A stretch of DNA of 64,000 bases from Xanthomonas hydrangeae (GCA_905142475.1 LR990730.1:4738501-4802500), one strand, 5' to 3'. Numbered from the stretch's first letter, positions 37,584-47,085 are shown. Made by a program: numbers and translations. The notes: a model not told the origin generated them from the sequence alone.

Positions 37584-39755
37584 TCAGCCTTCCAGCAACT
37601 CGAAGGTCACTGCCTCGCCACTCTTGGCCGATGCGCAGACCCACACATCGAACAATCCCGGTTCGGCGCCGAATACGCCCTTGGGGTCGGTGAAGGCCAG
37701 CGCATCGCGTGCCAGGGTGAACACCACGTCCGTGCTTTCGCCGGGCTGCAACAACACCTTGCGAAAACCCTTGAGTTCGCGCACCGGGCGCACCCGGCTG
37801 GCCACGCGATCGTGCACATACAGCTGCGCCACTTCTTCGCCAGCAACGCTACCGGTATTGGTCACGCGCGTGGTGATGGTCAGCGCCTGATCCCAACCAA
37901 CCTGCGCGCTGCTCAGCTGCGGCGGCGCATACGCAAACGTGGTGTAGCTCAAGCCATGGCCGAACGGGTACAACGGCTCGTTGGGCATTTCGCGCCAGCG
38001 CGCCTTGTATTCGGACAGGGTCGGCAATTCCGGACGGCCGGTGCGCAGATGGTTGTAGAAGTACGGCTGCTGCCCCGTCACCTGCGGAAAGCTGATCGGC
38101 AGCCGCGCAGACGGGTTGTAGTCGCCGAACAACACATCGGCCACGCCGGTGCCGGTCTGCGTGCCCAGATACCAGGTCACTGCAATCGCATCGGCATCGC
38201 GCACCGCACCGCTCAATGCCAGCGCGCGCCCGTTGCGCAGCAACACCACCATCGGCGTGCCGGTGGCGGCGATGGCTTCGGCCAGCGCCTGCTGTGCCGG
38301 CGGCAACACGATCTCGGTGCGCGACTGCGCCTCGCCACTGAACCGCTGCGGCTCGCCCAGCGCCAGCACCACCACATCGGCGGCCTGCGCCGCATCGATG
38401 GCGGCGGAAATCCCGCCCGGCAGCGCCTCTTCCAGGCCGCAGCCAGGCACCACGCTCAGATGTTCGCCACCGACCACCGCACGCACGCCCTGCTCCAGGG
38501 TCACATAGCGGTCCTTGTCGCCGAACAGCGTCCAGCATCCCTCGATATTCTCGCGGTCCTGCACGAACGGCCCGATCAACGCGATGTGCTGTCCGCTTTT
38601 CTTCAGCGGCAACACTGCGCCTTCGTTCTTCAACAGCACGATCGAACGCCGCGCCGCATCGCGCGACAACGCATCGTGCGCCGGCAGATGCGCGGTGTCG
38701 GCTTCGCGTGCCGGATCCAGCGAGCGATACGGATTGTCGAACAAGCCGATCGCTTCTTTGAGCTGCAACATTCGGCGCACGCTGGCATCCAGCGTGGCCA
38801 TCGGGACCTCGCCGCTTTCCACCAGCGACGGCAGATGCGCGGCATAAAAGCCGCTCTGCATGCTCAGATCCAGACCGGCCAGGAACGCTTTTTTGGTCGC
38901 ATCGCGCTCATCGGTGGCGTAACCGTGCGCGATCAATTCCATGTCGGCGGTGTAGTCGGAAATCACCACCCCGGGGAACTGCCATTCGCCACGCAGGATC
39001 TGCGTCAGCAACTCATGGTTGGCACTGGCCGGCACGCCGTTGATGTCGTTGAACGAGGACATCACGGTCAATGCGCCGGCATCGAAGGCGGCCTTGAACG
39101 GCGGCAGATGCACATCGCGCAAGGTTTGCGGTGCGATGTCCACGGTGTTGTATTCCATGCCCGCCGCCACCGCGCCATAGGCTGCAAAGTGCTTGGGCGT
39201 GGCCAACAGCGAATCGGCGGCTTTGAGATCGCGGCCCTGGAAACCGCACACGCGGGCGGCGGCAAACGCAGCACCCAGCAACACGTCTTCGCCGGCGCCT
39301 TCCGCGCCACGGCCCCAGCGCTGATCGCGCGCAATGTCCACCGCCGGTGCGTAGGTCCAGTGCAGGCCAGCGGCGGTCGCTTCGATCGCGGTGGCGCGCG
39401 CGGTGCGCTCTGCCAGCTCCGGCTCGAAGCTGGCCGCTTCGCCCAGCGGAATCGGGAACACCGTGCGCATGCCGTGGATCACGTCCGCCGCCAGGATCAC
39501 CGGGATGCCCAGACGGCTTTCTTCCACCGCCACTTTCTGGATCTGTACGCCTAGCGCGGCGCCAACGCCGTTGAACAGCGAGCCGACCCGGCCCTGCCGG
39601 ACCTGCTGCAGCACCTCGTCGGCGTTGAGCACATTGGCTTCGGGATTCACGTCCGGCGCGAACGGCCGCACCATGTCGGCGAACACACCCAACTGTCCGA
39701 CCTTCTCTTCGACGGTCATCCGGGCAATCAGGGTTTCGATGCGATCAGCAGCCAT
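37584..39755 (-). CDS. Glycoside hydrolase family 3 beta-glucosidase (BglX-like), no signal peptide
   Basis: A 723-aa GH3 enzyme. The N-terminal (alpha/beta)8 domain has the KHF motif (188-190) and the nucleophile D267 in VVISDYTADMELIAHG. A middle alpha/beta sandwich domain follows (about 370-590, RSIVLLKNEGAVLPLKK...). The C-terminal fibronectin-III-like domain runs from about 635 (VTNTGSVAGEEVAQLYVHDRVAS). Acid/base candidates are in the middle domain. Unlike periplasmic BglX it begins MAADRIETLIARMTVEEKVG without a signal peptide, so it may act in the cytoplasm on imported oligosaccharides. AAGGAT precedes the ATG, and a LacI-type palindrome lies just upstream. Confidence 0.92.
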   Translation of the reverse strand: MAADRIETLIARMTVEEKVGQLGVFADMVRPFAPDVNPEANVLNADEVLQQVRQGRVGSLFNGVGAALGVQIQKVAVEESRLGIPVILAADVIHGMRTVFPIPLGEAASFEPELAERTARATAIEATAAGLHWTYAPAVDIARDQRWGRGAEGAGEDVLLGAAFAAARVCGFQGRDLKAADSLLATPKHFAAYGAVAAGMEYNTVDIAPQTLRDVHLPPFKAAFDAGALTVMSSFNDINGVPASANHELLTQILRGEWQFPGVVISDYTADMELIAHGYATDERDATKKAFLAGLDLSMQSGFYAAHLPSLVESGEVPMATLDASVRRMLQLKEAIGLFDNPYRSLDPAREADTAHLPAHDALSRDAARRSIVLLKNEGAVLPLKKSGQHIALIGPFVQDRENIEGCWTLFGDKDRYVTLEQGVRAVVGGEHLSVVPGCGLEEALPGGISAAIDAAQAADVVVLALGEPQRFSGEAQSRTEIVLPPAQQALAEAIAATGTPMVVLLRNGRALALSGAVRDADAIAVTWYLGTQTGTGVADVLFGDYNPSARLPISFPQVTGQQPYFYNHLRTGRPELPTLSEYKARWREMPNEPLYPFGHGLSYTTFAYAPPQLSSAQVGWDQALTITTRVTNTGSVAGEEVAQLYVHDRVASRVRPVRELKGFRKVLLQPGESTDVVFTLARDALAFTDPKGVFGAEPGLFDVWVCASAKSGEAVTFELLEG

Positions 39756-39765
39756 GAGATCCTTG

Positions 39766-39779
39766 AGAAAACGTTTACA
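39766..39779 (-). promoter_or_regulatory. LacI-family operator-like palindrome upstream of the GH3 gene
   Basis: Read on the minus strand the site is TGTAAACGTTTTCT, close to the TGTAAACGTTTACA consensus of LacI-type sugar regulators (central CG, 4 of 6 half-site matches). It ends 10 bp before the start codon and abuts the ribosome binding site, a typical repression position. No LacI-family regulator is in the window. Confidence 0.45.
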
Positions 39780-40012
39780 TGGCCGTCAATTCTAGCCTGA
39801 CGCGACCGTGAGGATGCAACTCTTCTGCCTGTTCAGGCTGATATTCAGGCCCGTTGGCAGACGTTGGACGGCGAAATGACGATCTGCCTTGCAGTTGCTC
39901 ACGCACCACCGCAACCGTTCAACACCTGCCATCGGTGGGCGCCCGGAACCTCCAGACGGCCCAGCCGCCGACAAGACCGAGCGCTACTGTACGGCCAGGG
40001 AGCGGATACACC

Positions 40013-40390
40013 CTATAGAGAAGGTGGCACGTCAGCAGAAACGCGCGTGCGCTCGATGATCACACCCACCGCCTGCGCACCGCGCACCGCCCCCGGCTTG
40101 CTCAGCTTCAGCCGCAGCCAGTGCACCCCAAACTCGTCCAGCACGATCGCCGCGCAGCGCTCGGCCAGCGTTTCCACCAGCCCGAAGTCAGAGGCCTGCA
40201 CGAACTCGATCAGCCGCTTGCTCACCGCCTTGTAGTTCAGCGTGTCGGCAATGTCGTCGCTGGCCGCCGGAATGCGGTTATCGAACCCCATCTCCAGATC
40301 GAACCGCAGCGTCTGGCGGATCCGCCGCTCCCAGTCGTAGATGCCGATCAGCGCATCGATTTCCAGGCCTTCGATAAAAACTTTGTCCAT
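40013..40390 (-). CDS. folB: Dihydroneopterin aldolase
   Basis: A 125-aa folate-biosynthesis enzyme that cleaves 7,8-dihydroneopterin to 6-hydroxymethyl-dihydropterin and glycolaldehyde, acting as an octamer in the cytoplasm. Family features: MDKVFIEGLEIDALIGIYDWERR (substrate glutamate E24 region), YKAVSKRLIEFV, LVETLAERCAAIVL and the catalytic-lysine motif KLSKPGAVRGAQAVGVIIERTR. The ATG at 40390 is chosen because the 24 open codons upstream are entirely the GATTGGG heptamer array. It lies directly downstream of tsaD on the same strand. Confidence 0.94.
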   Translation of the reverse strand: MDKVFIEGLEIDALIGIYDWERRIRQTLRFDLEMGFDNRIPAASDDIADTLNYKAVSKRLIEFVQASDFGLVETLAERCAAIVLDEFGVHWLRLKLSKPGAVRGAQAVGVIIERTRVSADVPPSL

Positions 40391-40400
40391 GGGGAGCCGT

Positions 40401-40516
40401 GATTGGGGATTGGGGATTGGGGATTGGGGATTGGGGATTGGGGATTGGCAAGAGCGAAACACATGAAGCGAAGGAACGGGCTTCTACGAATCCCCACTCC
40501 CCACTCCCGAATCCCG
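40401..40516. repeat. GATTGGG heptamer array and its inverted arm
   Basis: Six perfect and one imperfect tandem copies of GATTGGG fill 40401-40448. After 38 bp a degenerate reverse-complement arm (GAATCCCCACTCCCC...CCCGAATCCC) spans 40487-40516, so the mRNA could fold into a long imperfect stem. The right arm is inside the tsaD coding sequence and encodes its last ten residues. It belongs to the same repeat family as the arrays at 7057, 13341 and 52561. Confidence 0.85.
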
Positions 40517-41548
40517 CGCCGCCACGAGTGGCGGCAAGCTCGCCATATCCCAGCGCGGCGTCACATGCACCGCCGCATCGGCACGCTCGCCGGCCTCCAG
40601 CCGCAGCGCGCCGGCGAAGGCGATCATCGCGCCGTTGTCGGTGCACAAGGCCGGGCGTGGGAAACACACCCGGCCGCCGCGCCGCTGCGCCGCATCCTGC
40701 AGCCGCGCGCGCAGGCGCTTGTTGGCACCCACGCCACCGGCCACCACCAGCGTGTTGCAGTCGGCCGCATCCAGCGCGCGCAGGCACTTGATGGCCAGCG
40801 TCTCCACCACCGCATCCTCGAACCCGCGCGCGATGTCCGCCCGCGTGGTGTCGGACTGGTCGCTGGCGCGCCAGGCCAGCAGCACCTGGGTCTTGAGCCC
40901 GCTGAAACTGAAATCCAGCCCCGGCCGGTCGGTCATGGGCCGGGCGAACTTGTAGCGTCCCGGCGTGCCGGTTTCGGCCAGGGCGGCGAGCTGCGGGCCG
41001 CCCGGATACGGCAGGCCCATCATCTTGGCGGTCTTGTCGAAGGCCTCGCCGGCTGCATCGTCCAGCGTCTCGCCGAGCACCTCGTAACATCCCAGCGCCT
41101 TCACCGACACCAGTTGGGTATGGCCGCCAGAGACCAGCAGCGCCACGAATGGCGGCTGCGGCGGGTCGTCTTCCATCAACGGCGCCAGCAGATGGCCTTC
41201 CATGTGATGCACACCGATCGCCGGCACCTCCAGCGCCCAGGCCAGCGCGCGCGCAACACCTGCACCTACAAGGAGTGCGCCCACCAGGCCCGGGCCTGCG
41301 GTATAGGCCACCCCATCGAGTTCGTCGATGCGCAACCCGGCCTCCCCCAGGGTCTGGCGGATCAGCGGCAGCAGCTTGCGCACGTGGTCGCGGCTGGCCA
41401 GTTCCGGCACCACTCCGCCATATTCGGCATGCAGCGCAATCTGGCTGTAGACCGCATGCGCGCGCAGCGCCGGCACGCCGGACAGCGCAGTGTCGTAGAC
41501 CGCCACACCGGTCTCATCGCATGATGATTCGATCCCAAGAACTTTCAC
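40484..41548 (-). CDS. tsaD: tRNA N6-adenosine threonylcarbamoyltransferase
   Basis: TsaD transfers the threonylcarbamoyl group to A37 of ANN-decoding tRNAs (t6A) with TsaB/TsaE. The 354-aa ASKHA-fold protein starts at a GTG giving (V)[18 protein letters not shown]; no family-like residues lie upstream. Metal ligand histidines are in GVHHMEGHL (about 109-117). Other landmarks: [42 protein letters not shown] and [11 protein letters not shown]. The last residues ([10 protein letters not shown]) are encoded by the short-repeat arm. It is divergent from rpsU, the same neighbourhood as in E. coli. Confidence 0.96.
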
Positions 41549-41703
41549 GGCAACTCGGCAGACAGGCACATGCGGCCTATTTTCGCAGCTTTTGCGCTGC
41601 GCAGATCGGCCAGGGGCGATATGCTGCGCCACCGTGTGATCACTGCCGGATCGGCCCAAACCCATGCATTCCTAGGCCTGCAGAAGCAAATCTTGCAGGG
41701 GGC

Positions 41704-41731
41704 TTGCAGGTCGTTGGCAAGTCGTTATAAT
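41704..41731 (+). promoter_or_regulatory. Sigma-70 promoter of the rpsU operon
   Basis: TTGCAG (41704-41709), a 16-bp spacer, then a perfect TATAAT (41726-41731), about 97 bp before the rpsU start. It lies in the divergent tsaD-rpsU region and is the best -35/-10 match I saw in the window. Confidence 0.75.
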
Positions 41732-41827
41732 GCGCGGCTCGCCGGGGCAACCCGGAAATTCCGTCACGCGAGTCCGCTCGCACCCGCCCGGGGCTCCCGG
41801 ACGGAAATCCCATTATCTGGAGAACCC

Positions 41828-42043
41828 ATGCCCAGCGTTAAAGTCCGCGAGAACGAGCCCTTCGAATTTGCGCTCCGCCGTTTCAAGCGCACCTGCGAAA
41901 AGGCCGGCGTGCTGGCCGAAACCCGCAAGCGCGAGTTCTATGAAAAGCCGACCCAGGAGCGTAAGCGCAAGGCTGCCGCTGCTGTGAAGCGTCAGTTGCG
42001 TCGTTCCTCGCGCGACGTCACCAAGCGCCAGCGCTTGTACTGA
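41828..42043 (+). CDS. rpsU: 30S ribosomal protein S21
   Basis: A 71-aa basic protein ([27 protein letters not shown]...[14 protein letters not shown]), identical in layout to bS21, which sits near the anti-Shine-Dalgarno of 16S rRNA and aids initiation. CTGGAG precedes the ATG. It is the first gene of a macromolecular-synthesis-type operon and is followed by an intrinsic terminator that would keep S21 mRNA in excess over dnaG mRNA. Confidence 0.98.
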
Positions 42044-42107
42044 TCGAACGCGGTTCCCTGCCGGTGGGCATGCGCTGAAGGCGCGGCTCATCGGGATCGA
42101 ACCCAAG

Positions 42108-42134
42108 AGCCGGCACGCGCAAGCGTCGCCGGCT
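42108..42134 (+). terminator. Intrinsic terminator/attenuator after rpsU
   Basis: AGCCGGC (42108-42114) pairs with GCCGGCT (42128-42134) and is followed by TTTTGTATT. It stands 65 bp past rpsU and 45 bp before yqeY, comparable to the attenuator between rpsU and dnaG in E. coli. Confidence 0.75.
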
Positions 42135-42178
42135 TTTTGTATTGGTCTTTTTCAACACGCAACCTCAGGAGTTACCGC

Positions 42179-42625
42179 ATGCCCCTCAAGCAGCAGCTCA
42201 CCGATGACATGAAAGCCGCCATGAAGTCCGGCGACAAGCACAGCCTGGGCGTGATTCGGCTGATCAATGCCGCGATCAAGCAGAAGGAAGTGGACGAGCG
42301 CATCGAGATGGACGATGCGGCCGTGATCGCCGTGCTCGACAAGATGGTCAAGCAGCGCAAGGACTCGGTCACCCAGTTCGAAGCCGCCGCGCGCGAAGAC
42401 CTGGCGCAGATCGAGCGCGAGGAGATCGTGGTGATCGAGCGCTATTTGCCGGCCAAGATGGGCGAAGCCGAGATCGCCGCCGCCATCCAGGCTGCGATTA
42501 CAGAAACCGGTGCCAGCAGCCCCGCCGACATCGGCAAGCTGATGGGCGCGCTCAAGCCCAAGCTGGCCGGTCAGGCCGACATGGGCCTGGTCTCGACCCT
42601 GGTCAAGAAGAGTCTGGCAGGCTGA
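42179..42625 (+). CDS. GatB/YqeY domain protein
   Basis: A 148-aa cytoplasmic protein of the YqeY family (related to the tRNA-binding tail of GatB): MPLKQQLTDDMKAAMKSGDKHSLGVIRLI, YLPAKMGEAEIAAAI, TGASSPADIGKLMGALKPKLAGQADMGLVSTLVKKSL. AGGAG lies about 8 bases upstream of the ATG. It is commonly found next to rpsU and dnaG; the exact biochemical role is unsettled. Confidence 0.95.
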   Translation: MPLKQQLTDDMKAAMKSGDKHSLGVIRLINAAIKQKEVDERIEMDDAAVIAVLDKMVKQRKDSVTQFEAAAREDLAQIEREEIVVIERYLPAKMGEAEIAAAIQAAITETGASSPADIGKLMGALKPKLAGQADMGLVSTLVKKSLAG

Positions 42626-42874
42626 AGTCTGCCTCCGCATTGCCCTGTGCTTGATTGCCAGGGCAATACAGATCGCCGCGCAAGCCAGGGCTATCTCGGT
42701 GCCGCATCGTGCGCACCACATCGCGCGACATCCAGCGCCCGCTTTCACCAGACCTTCGATTCGGCCCTGTTAGAACAGGTCCGCCAATGCAGGCGTGGGC
42801 GAAGCATTCCGCATACCGGTTTCGCCTACCAACACCTGCACGCATCACGGTATGCCCAAGGATTTCCCCCGCCG

Positions 42875-43822
42875 GTGACGAAGCTCTCAACCGAACACCT
42901 GCAGAAGCATCTGGGCCGCCTGCAACGCAGCCTGCCGATGGCACTGCTCAATCGCTTTCTCGAGATCGACGTGATGACGCAGGCTGCGTCGCTGTCGTTT
43001 TATGCCTTGCTGTCGCTGGCTCCGCTGCTGGTGTTGCTGCTGTGGCTGACCGCATCGCTGTATCCGCCTGCACAGGAAGCCTTGGTGCAGCAGATTGCGC
43101 AACTGGCCGGCGGTAGCGCAGCGGAAGTCGCCGACACGGTGATCCGCAATGCCACCGATCAACCCGGCGTGGGCTCGCTGGCCGGGCTGTGGAGCACGCT
43201 GTTGCTGTTCATCGGCGCCACCGCAGTGTTTGCGCAGTTGCAGAACGCATTGAACCTGATCTTCCGCACCGACAAGGAGCGTCTGGAAGGCGTCGTGGCA
43301 TGGCTGAAGAAGCGCGTGTTCTCGTTCGGCGTGATCCTGGCGCTGGGCTTCTTGTTGATCGTGTCGATGATCGCCACCACCGCGCTGCAAGTGGTGTTCG
43401 CACGCCTGCCCTCGGTGCTGCCGGCGATCGGTTATGTCACCACCCTGGCGCTGTATTCGCTCGCCTTCGCCTTTCTGTATCGCTATCTGCCCGATCGCAC
43501 CGTGAACTGGCGGCAGGCCTTTGTCGGCGGCGTCATCACCGCGTTGTTGTTTGCACTGGGGCGCTACGGCATCGGCCTGTACATCGCCAAGGCCGCACCC
43601 GGCAGCGCGTATGGCTCGATGGGCACCTTGGTGATCCTGCTGGTGTGGATGTACTACGCCTCGGTGGTGTTCTTCGTCGGCGCCCTGCTGACCGCCGTGA
43701 TCGACGAGCGTGTGCGCTCGCACCGCAAGCTGCGCGAGGCTGGCGTGGATACGGACAACCTGTCGCCGGCGGTCGACGAACCAAGCGTCACGCCGCAGCC
43801 GGAAACGCCGGCACGCAGTTGA
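42875..43822 (+). CDS. YihY/BrkB-family inner-membrane protein
   Basis: A 315-aa integral membrane protein with about six helices. Landmarks: MTQAASLSFYALLSLAPLLVLLLWLTASLYP (family N-terminal motif), LWSTLLLFIGATAVFAQLQNALNLIF, NWRQAFVGGVITALLFALGRYGIGLYI and GSAYGSMGTLVILLVWMYYASVVFFVGALLTAV. This is the YihY/UPF0761 family once called ribonuclease BN; no nuclease motif is present. The GTG at 42875 (VTKLSTEHLQ) is my start; AAGGA is 12 bases upstream. It lies between yqeY and dnaG. Confidence 0.88.
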   Translation: MTKLSTEHLQKHLGRLQRSLPMALLNRFLEIDVMTQAASLSFYALLSLAPLLVLLLWLTASLYPPAQEALVQQIAQLAGGSAAEVADTVIRNATDQPGVGSLAGLWSTLLLFIGATAVFAQLQNALNLIFRTDKERLEGVVAWLKKRVFSFGVILALGFLLIVSMIATTALQVVFARLPSVLPAIGYVTTLALYSLAFAFLYRYLPDRTVNWRQAFVGGVITALLFALGRYGIGLYIAKAAPGSAYGSMGTLVILLVWMYYASVVFFVGALLTAVIDERVRSHRKLREAGVDTDNLSPAVDEPSVTPQPETPARS

Positions 43823-43950
43823 TTGCGCCCGGCGCGGCCTGTGCCGTGTGTGGCAAGGCTGCACGTAGTGACGCACTGAGGACCTTCGCTCTCTAAGGGC
43901 CTTCGTTCGCTGAAGCCGGCGAGCGCCAGCGGCTGGGATATCCTAGCGGG

Positions 43951-45699
43951 ATGGCCCGCATCCCCGACGCATTCATCGACGAACTGCTTGCACGCACCGA
44001 CATCGTCGAGGTGGTGGGCGGCCGGGTGCCGCTCAAGCGTCAGGGCAAGGAATATTCGGCGCGCTGCCCGTTCCACGACGAGCGCTCGGCCTCGTTCACG
44101 GTCTCGCCGACCAAGCAGTTCTATCACTGCTTCGGCTGCGGCGCGCACGGCACCGCAATTAGTTTTCTGATGAATTACGACCGCCTCGAATTTCTCGATG
44201 CGGTCGACGAGCTGGCCAAGCGCGCCGGCATGGAGATCCCGCGCGAGACCCAGCAGCGCACGCCGCAGCAGCAGGACGACAGCCGCGAGTTGTATTCGGC
44301 ATTGGAAGCGGCCACCCAGTTCTTCCAGCGCCAGCTCGAAGGCAGCGAGCGCGCCCGCGACTATCTGGACGGGCGCGGCGTGGATGCCGACAACCGCGCG
44401 CGCTTCCAGATCGGCTACGCGCCCGATGGCTACAGCGCGTTGAAGGACACCCTGGGCACCGATGCGCGGCGCATGAGCGTGCTCGAACGCGCAGGGCTGT
44501 TTTCCAAGAACGATCGCGGCCACGTCTACGACAAGTTCCGCGACCGGGTGATGTTCCCGATCTTCGACCGCCGCGGCCGTGTGATCGCCTTCGGCGGACG
44601 CATCATGGGCGCGCCGGCCGATGGCCGCGACCCCGGCCCGAAGTACCTCAATTCGCCGGAAACCGCGCTGTTCCACAAGGGCCGCGAGTTGTACGGCCTG
44701 TGGCAGGTGCGTCAGGCCAATCAGAAGATCGAGCGGCTGATCGTGGTGGAGGGCTACATGGACGTGGTCTCGCTATTCCAGTTCGGCGTCACCCAGGCGG
44801 TGGCCACGCTGGGCACGGCAACCACACCCGAACATGCCGAACTGCTGTTTCGCAACGCACCGGATGTGTATTTCTGTTTCGACGGCGACAACGCCGGCCG
44901 AAAGGCCGGTTGGCGCGCGCTGGAATCGGTGCTGCCGCGCATGAAGGACGGCCGCCAGGCGTTTTTCCTGTTCCTGCCCGATGGCGAAGACCCGGACACC
45001 ATCGTGCGCAAGGAAGGCGCGCAGGCCTTCGATCAGCGATTGAAACAGGCCACGCCGCTGTCGCAATTCTTCTTCGACGAGATGTCGCGCGAGATCAATC
45101 TGCACACGCTCGATGGCAAGGCCCGGCTGGCCGAACGCGCCAAGCCGATGCTGGCGCAGATTCCCGAAGGTGCGTTCGGCGATCTGATGAAGCAGGAACT
45201 GTCGCGCCTGACCGGTGTGGGCGCCAGCACCTCCACGCAAGCGTCCACGCCACAAGGGCGGCCGCCCGCGCGCATGGGTGCGCCCACGCAAAAGCGCAGC
45301 CTGGTGCGCGCGTCGATCGCCATCTTGCTGCAGCAACCGTCGCTGGCAATGAGCCTGGAAGGCGACCATGATTTCTCCGGCCTGCGCCTGCCCGGTATCG
45401 ACCTGTTGATGGAGCTGCTGGCGCTGGTGCGGCAACGCCCGGAAATCAGCACCGGTGCCCTGCTGGAACACTTTGCCGAACGCGAAGAACAGGCCGCGCT
45501 GCAGAAATTGGCCGCACAGGTCTTGCCCGGCGACGAACACAGTTGGGCGATGGAGTTGCACGACGTGGTGGCGCAACTGGACAAGCAATTGCTGCGTCAA
45601 CGCCTGGATGAACTGCAGGACAAGCAGCGCGCGCAAGGACTGGACGACACCGACAAATACGAGCTGCGCGAGCTGTTCAAGGCGCTCGCTGCGTTGTAG
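43951..45699 (+). CDS. dnaG: DNA primase
   Basis: DnaG makes RNA primers for replication with DnaB helicase. The 582-aa protein has the N-terminal CHC2 zinc ribbon (CPFHDE...HCFGCG, about 39-64), the RNA-polymerase/TOPRIM core with IVVEGYMDVV (about 264-273) and FDGDNAGRKAG (about 310-320), and a C-terminal DnaB-interacting domain. A Ser/Thr/Pro linker with STSTQASTPQGRPPARMGAP (about 429-448) joins core and C-domain. It is the last gene of rpsU-yqeY-yihY-dnaG. Confidence 0.97.
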   Translation: MARIPDAFIDELLARTDIVEVVGGRVPLKRQGKEYSARCPFHDERSASFTVSPTKQFYHCFGCGAHGTAISFLMNYDRLEFLDAVDELAKRAGMEIPRETQQRTPQQQDDSRELYSALEAATQFFQRQLEGSERARDYLDGRGVDADNRARFQIGYAPDGYSALKDTLGTDARRMSVLERAGLFSKNDRGHVYDKFRDRVMFPIFDRRGRVIAFGGRIMGAPADGRDPGPKYLNSPETALFHKGRELYGLWQVRQANQKIERLIVVEGYMDVVSLFQFGVTQAVATLGTATTPEHAELLFRNAPDVYFCFDGDNAGRKAGWRALESVLPRMKDGRQAFFLFLPDGEDPDTIVRKEGAQAFDQRLKQATPLSQFFFDEMSREINLHTLDGKARLAERAKPMLAQIPEGAFGDLMKQELSRLTGVGASTSTQASTPQGRPPARMGAPTQKRSLVRASIAILLQQPSLAMSLEGDHDFSGLRLPGIDLLMELLALVRQRPEISTGALLEHFAEREEQAALQKLAAQVLPGDEHSWAMELHDVVAQLDKQLLRQRLDELQDKQRAQGLDDTDKYELRELFKALAAL

Positions 45700-45817
45700 G
45701 GCGGGTTGCCGCTATCAAGGACAAGGAAGGCCAGGTTGTTGTGCGCGCTGCCCAGGCCACCGTGCATCGTAGAATGACGCGCACCACGCGCCTGAGCGCG
45801 CACTCTCCGGGACCTCG

Positions 45818-46819
45818 ATGAAGAAGCTGCTGGCGCGGTTGCGCATTGATCCATTCACCCTCGCGCTGCTGTGCACGGTCACGCTCGCCTCGTTTCTGCC
45901 GGTCTACGGCACGGCTGCCGCGATCATGGACGATGTCACCGATGTGGCGATCGCCGCGTTGTTCTTCCTGCACGGCGCGCGGTTGTCGCGTGAGGCAGTC
46001 AAGGCAGGCGCGCTGCATTGGCGCCTGCATCTGGTGATCCTGACCTGCACCTTCGTGCTGTTTCCGCTGCTCGGGGTGTTGTCCAAACCGCTCGCGCATC
46101 TGGCGCTGACACCGGAGCTGTATGTGGGCCTGTTGTTCTTGTGCGCGCTGCCATCCACGGTGCAATCGTCGATCGCATTCACCTCGATGGCGCGCGGCAA
46201 CGTGCCGGCCGCCGTCTGTGCAGCCTCGCTTTCCAGCCTGTTGGGCGTGTTTCTCACGCCATTGTTGATGGGTCTGTTGGTCGGCAGCCAAGGCGCGATG
46301 GCGCACCCGGCCGAGGCGATCGGCAAGATCATGCTGCAGTTGCTGGTGCCGTTTCTGGCCGGGCATTTCCTGCGTCCGTGGATCGGCGGCTGGGTCGAAC
46401 GACATCGCGCCGTGCTGCGTTACACCGACCAGGGCACCATCCTGCTGGTGGTCTATACCGCCTTCAGCGCGTCGGTGAACGAAGGGCTGTGGCAGAAGAC
46501 GCCATTGCCGGCCCTGCTCGCCGTACTCGGTGCGGCCGCGCTATTGCTGGCCGTTGCGATGCTCTCGATCACCTTCATCGCGCGCCGCCTGCGCTTCAAC
46601 CGCGCCGACGAGATCGCAATTGTCTTCTGCGGCTCCAAGAAGAGCCTGGCGACCGGCGTGCCGATGGCCAAGGTGATGTTCGCCGGCGGCGGCCTCGGTG
46701 CGATCGTGTTGCCGATCATGCTGTACCACCAGTTGCAGCTGATCGTCTGCGCGTTCGTGGCCGCACGTTATGCACGTACCGCACCGAGCGAGCCGCAAGC
46801 CGGTGTTGGTGGTCATTGA
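45818..46819 (+). CDS. BASS-superfamily transporter (YfeH-like)
   Basis: A 333-aa inner-membrane protein of about nine to ten helices in the bile acid:sodium symporter-like family. Landmarks: DVTDVAIAALFFLHGARLSREAV (about 39-61), CALPSTVQSSIAFTSMARGNVPAAVCAASLSSLLGVFLTPLLMG (about 108-152) and EIAIVFCGSKKSLATGVPMAKVMF (about 265-288). Substrate unknown. It follows dnaG by 118 bp on the same strand; in many bacteria that place is taken by rpoD. Confidence 0.9.
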   Translation: MKKLLARLRIDPFTLALLCTVTLASFLPVYGTAAAIMDDVTDVAIAALFFLHGARLSREAVKAGALHWRLHLVILTCTFVLFPLLGVLSKPLAHLALTPELYVGLLFLCALPSTVQSSIAFTSMARGNVPAAVCAASLSSLLGVFLTPLLMGLLVGSQGAMAHPAEAIGKIMLQLLVPFLAGHFLRPWIGGWVERHRAVLRYTDQGTILLVVYTAFSASVNEGLWQKTPLPALLAVLGAAALLLAVAMLSITFIARRLRFNRADEIAIVFCGSKKSLATGVPMAKVMFAGGGLGAIVLPIMLYHQLQLIVCAFVAARYARTAPSEPQAGVGGH

Positions 46820-47085
46820 GTCGGACAGCCACTGCAACGCGGCGCTTTGATTCATCCTATGCAGCCGCAAGCGGTGCTATGCGGCTTGCGGATACCGGCC
46901 CGATGCCCACGTGTTGAATCCACCGCCATCGTCAAGCCACTACGCTTTACGTGACACCACTTCGCATTGCATCCCGGAGTGGGTTCTAAGCAGATAGACA
47001 AGCGTCATGAGCTGTCGCATCGTTGGCATGGCGCCGCTCGCTAGAGTGCTCGATCCATCTCCTGCCGCCCCCATCGGTGATTGCC

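Noticed and set aside
40401..40448. Possible CRISPR-like tandem array
   Set aside because: Uninterrupted 7-bp units without spacers and no cas genes; a simple heptamer repeat.
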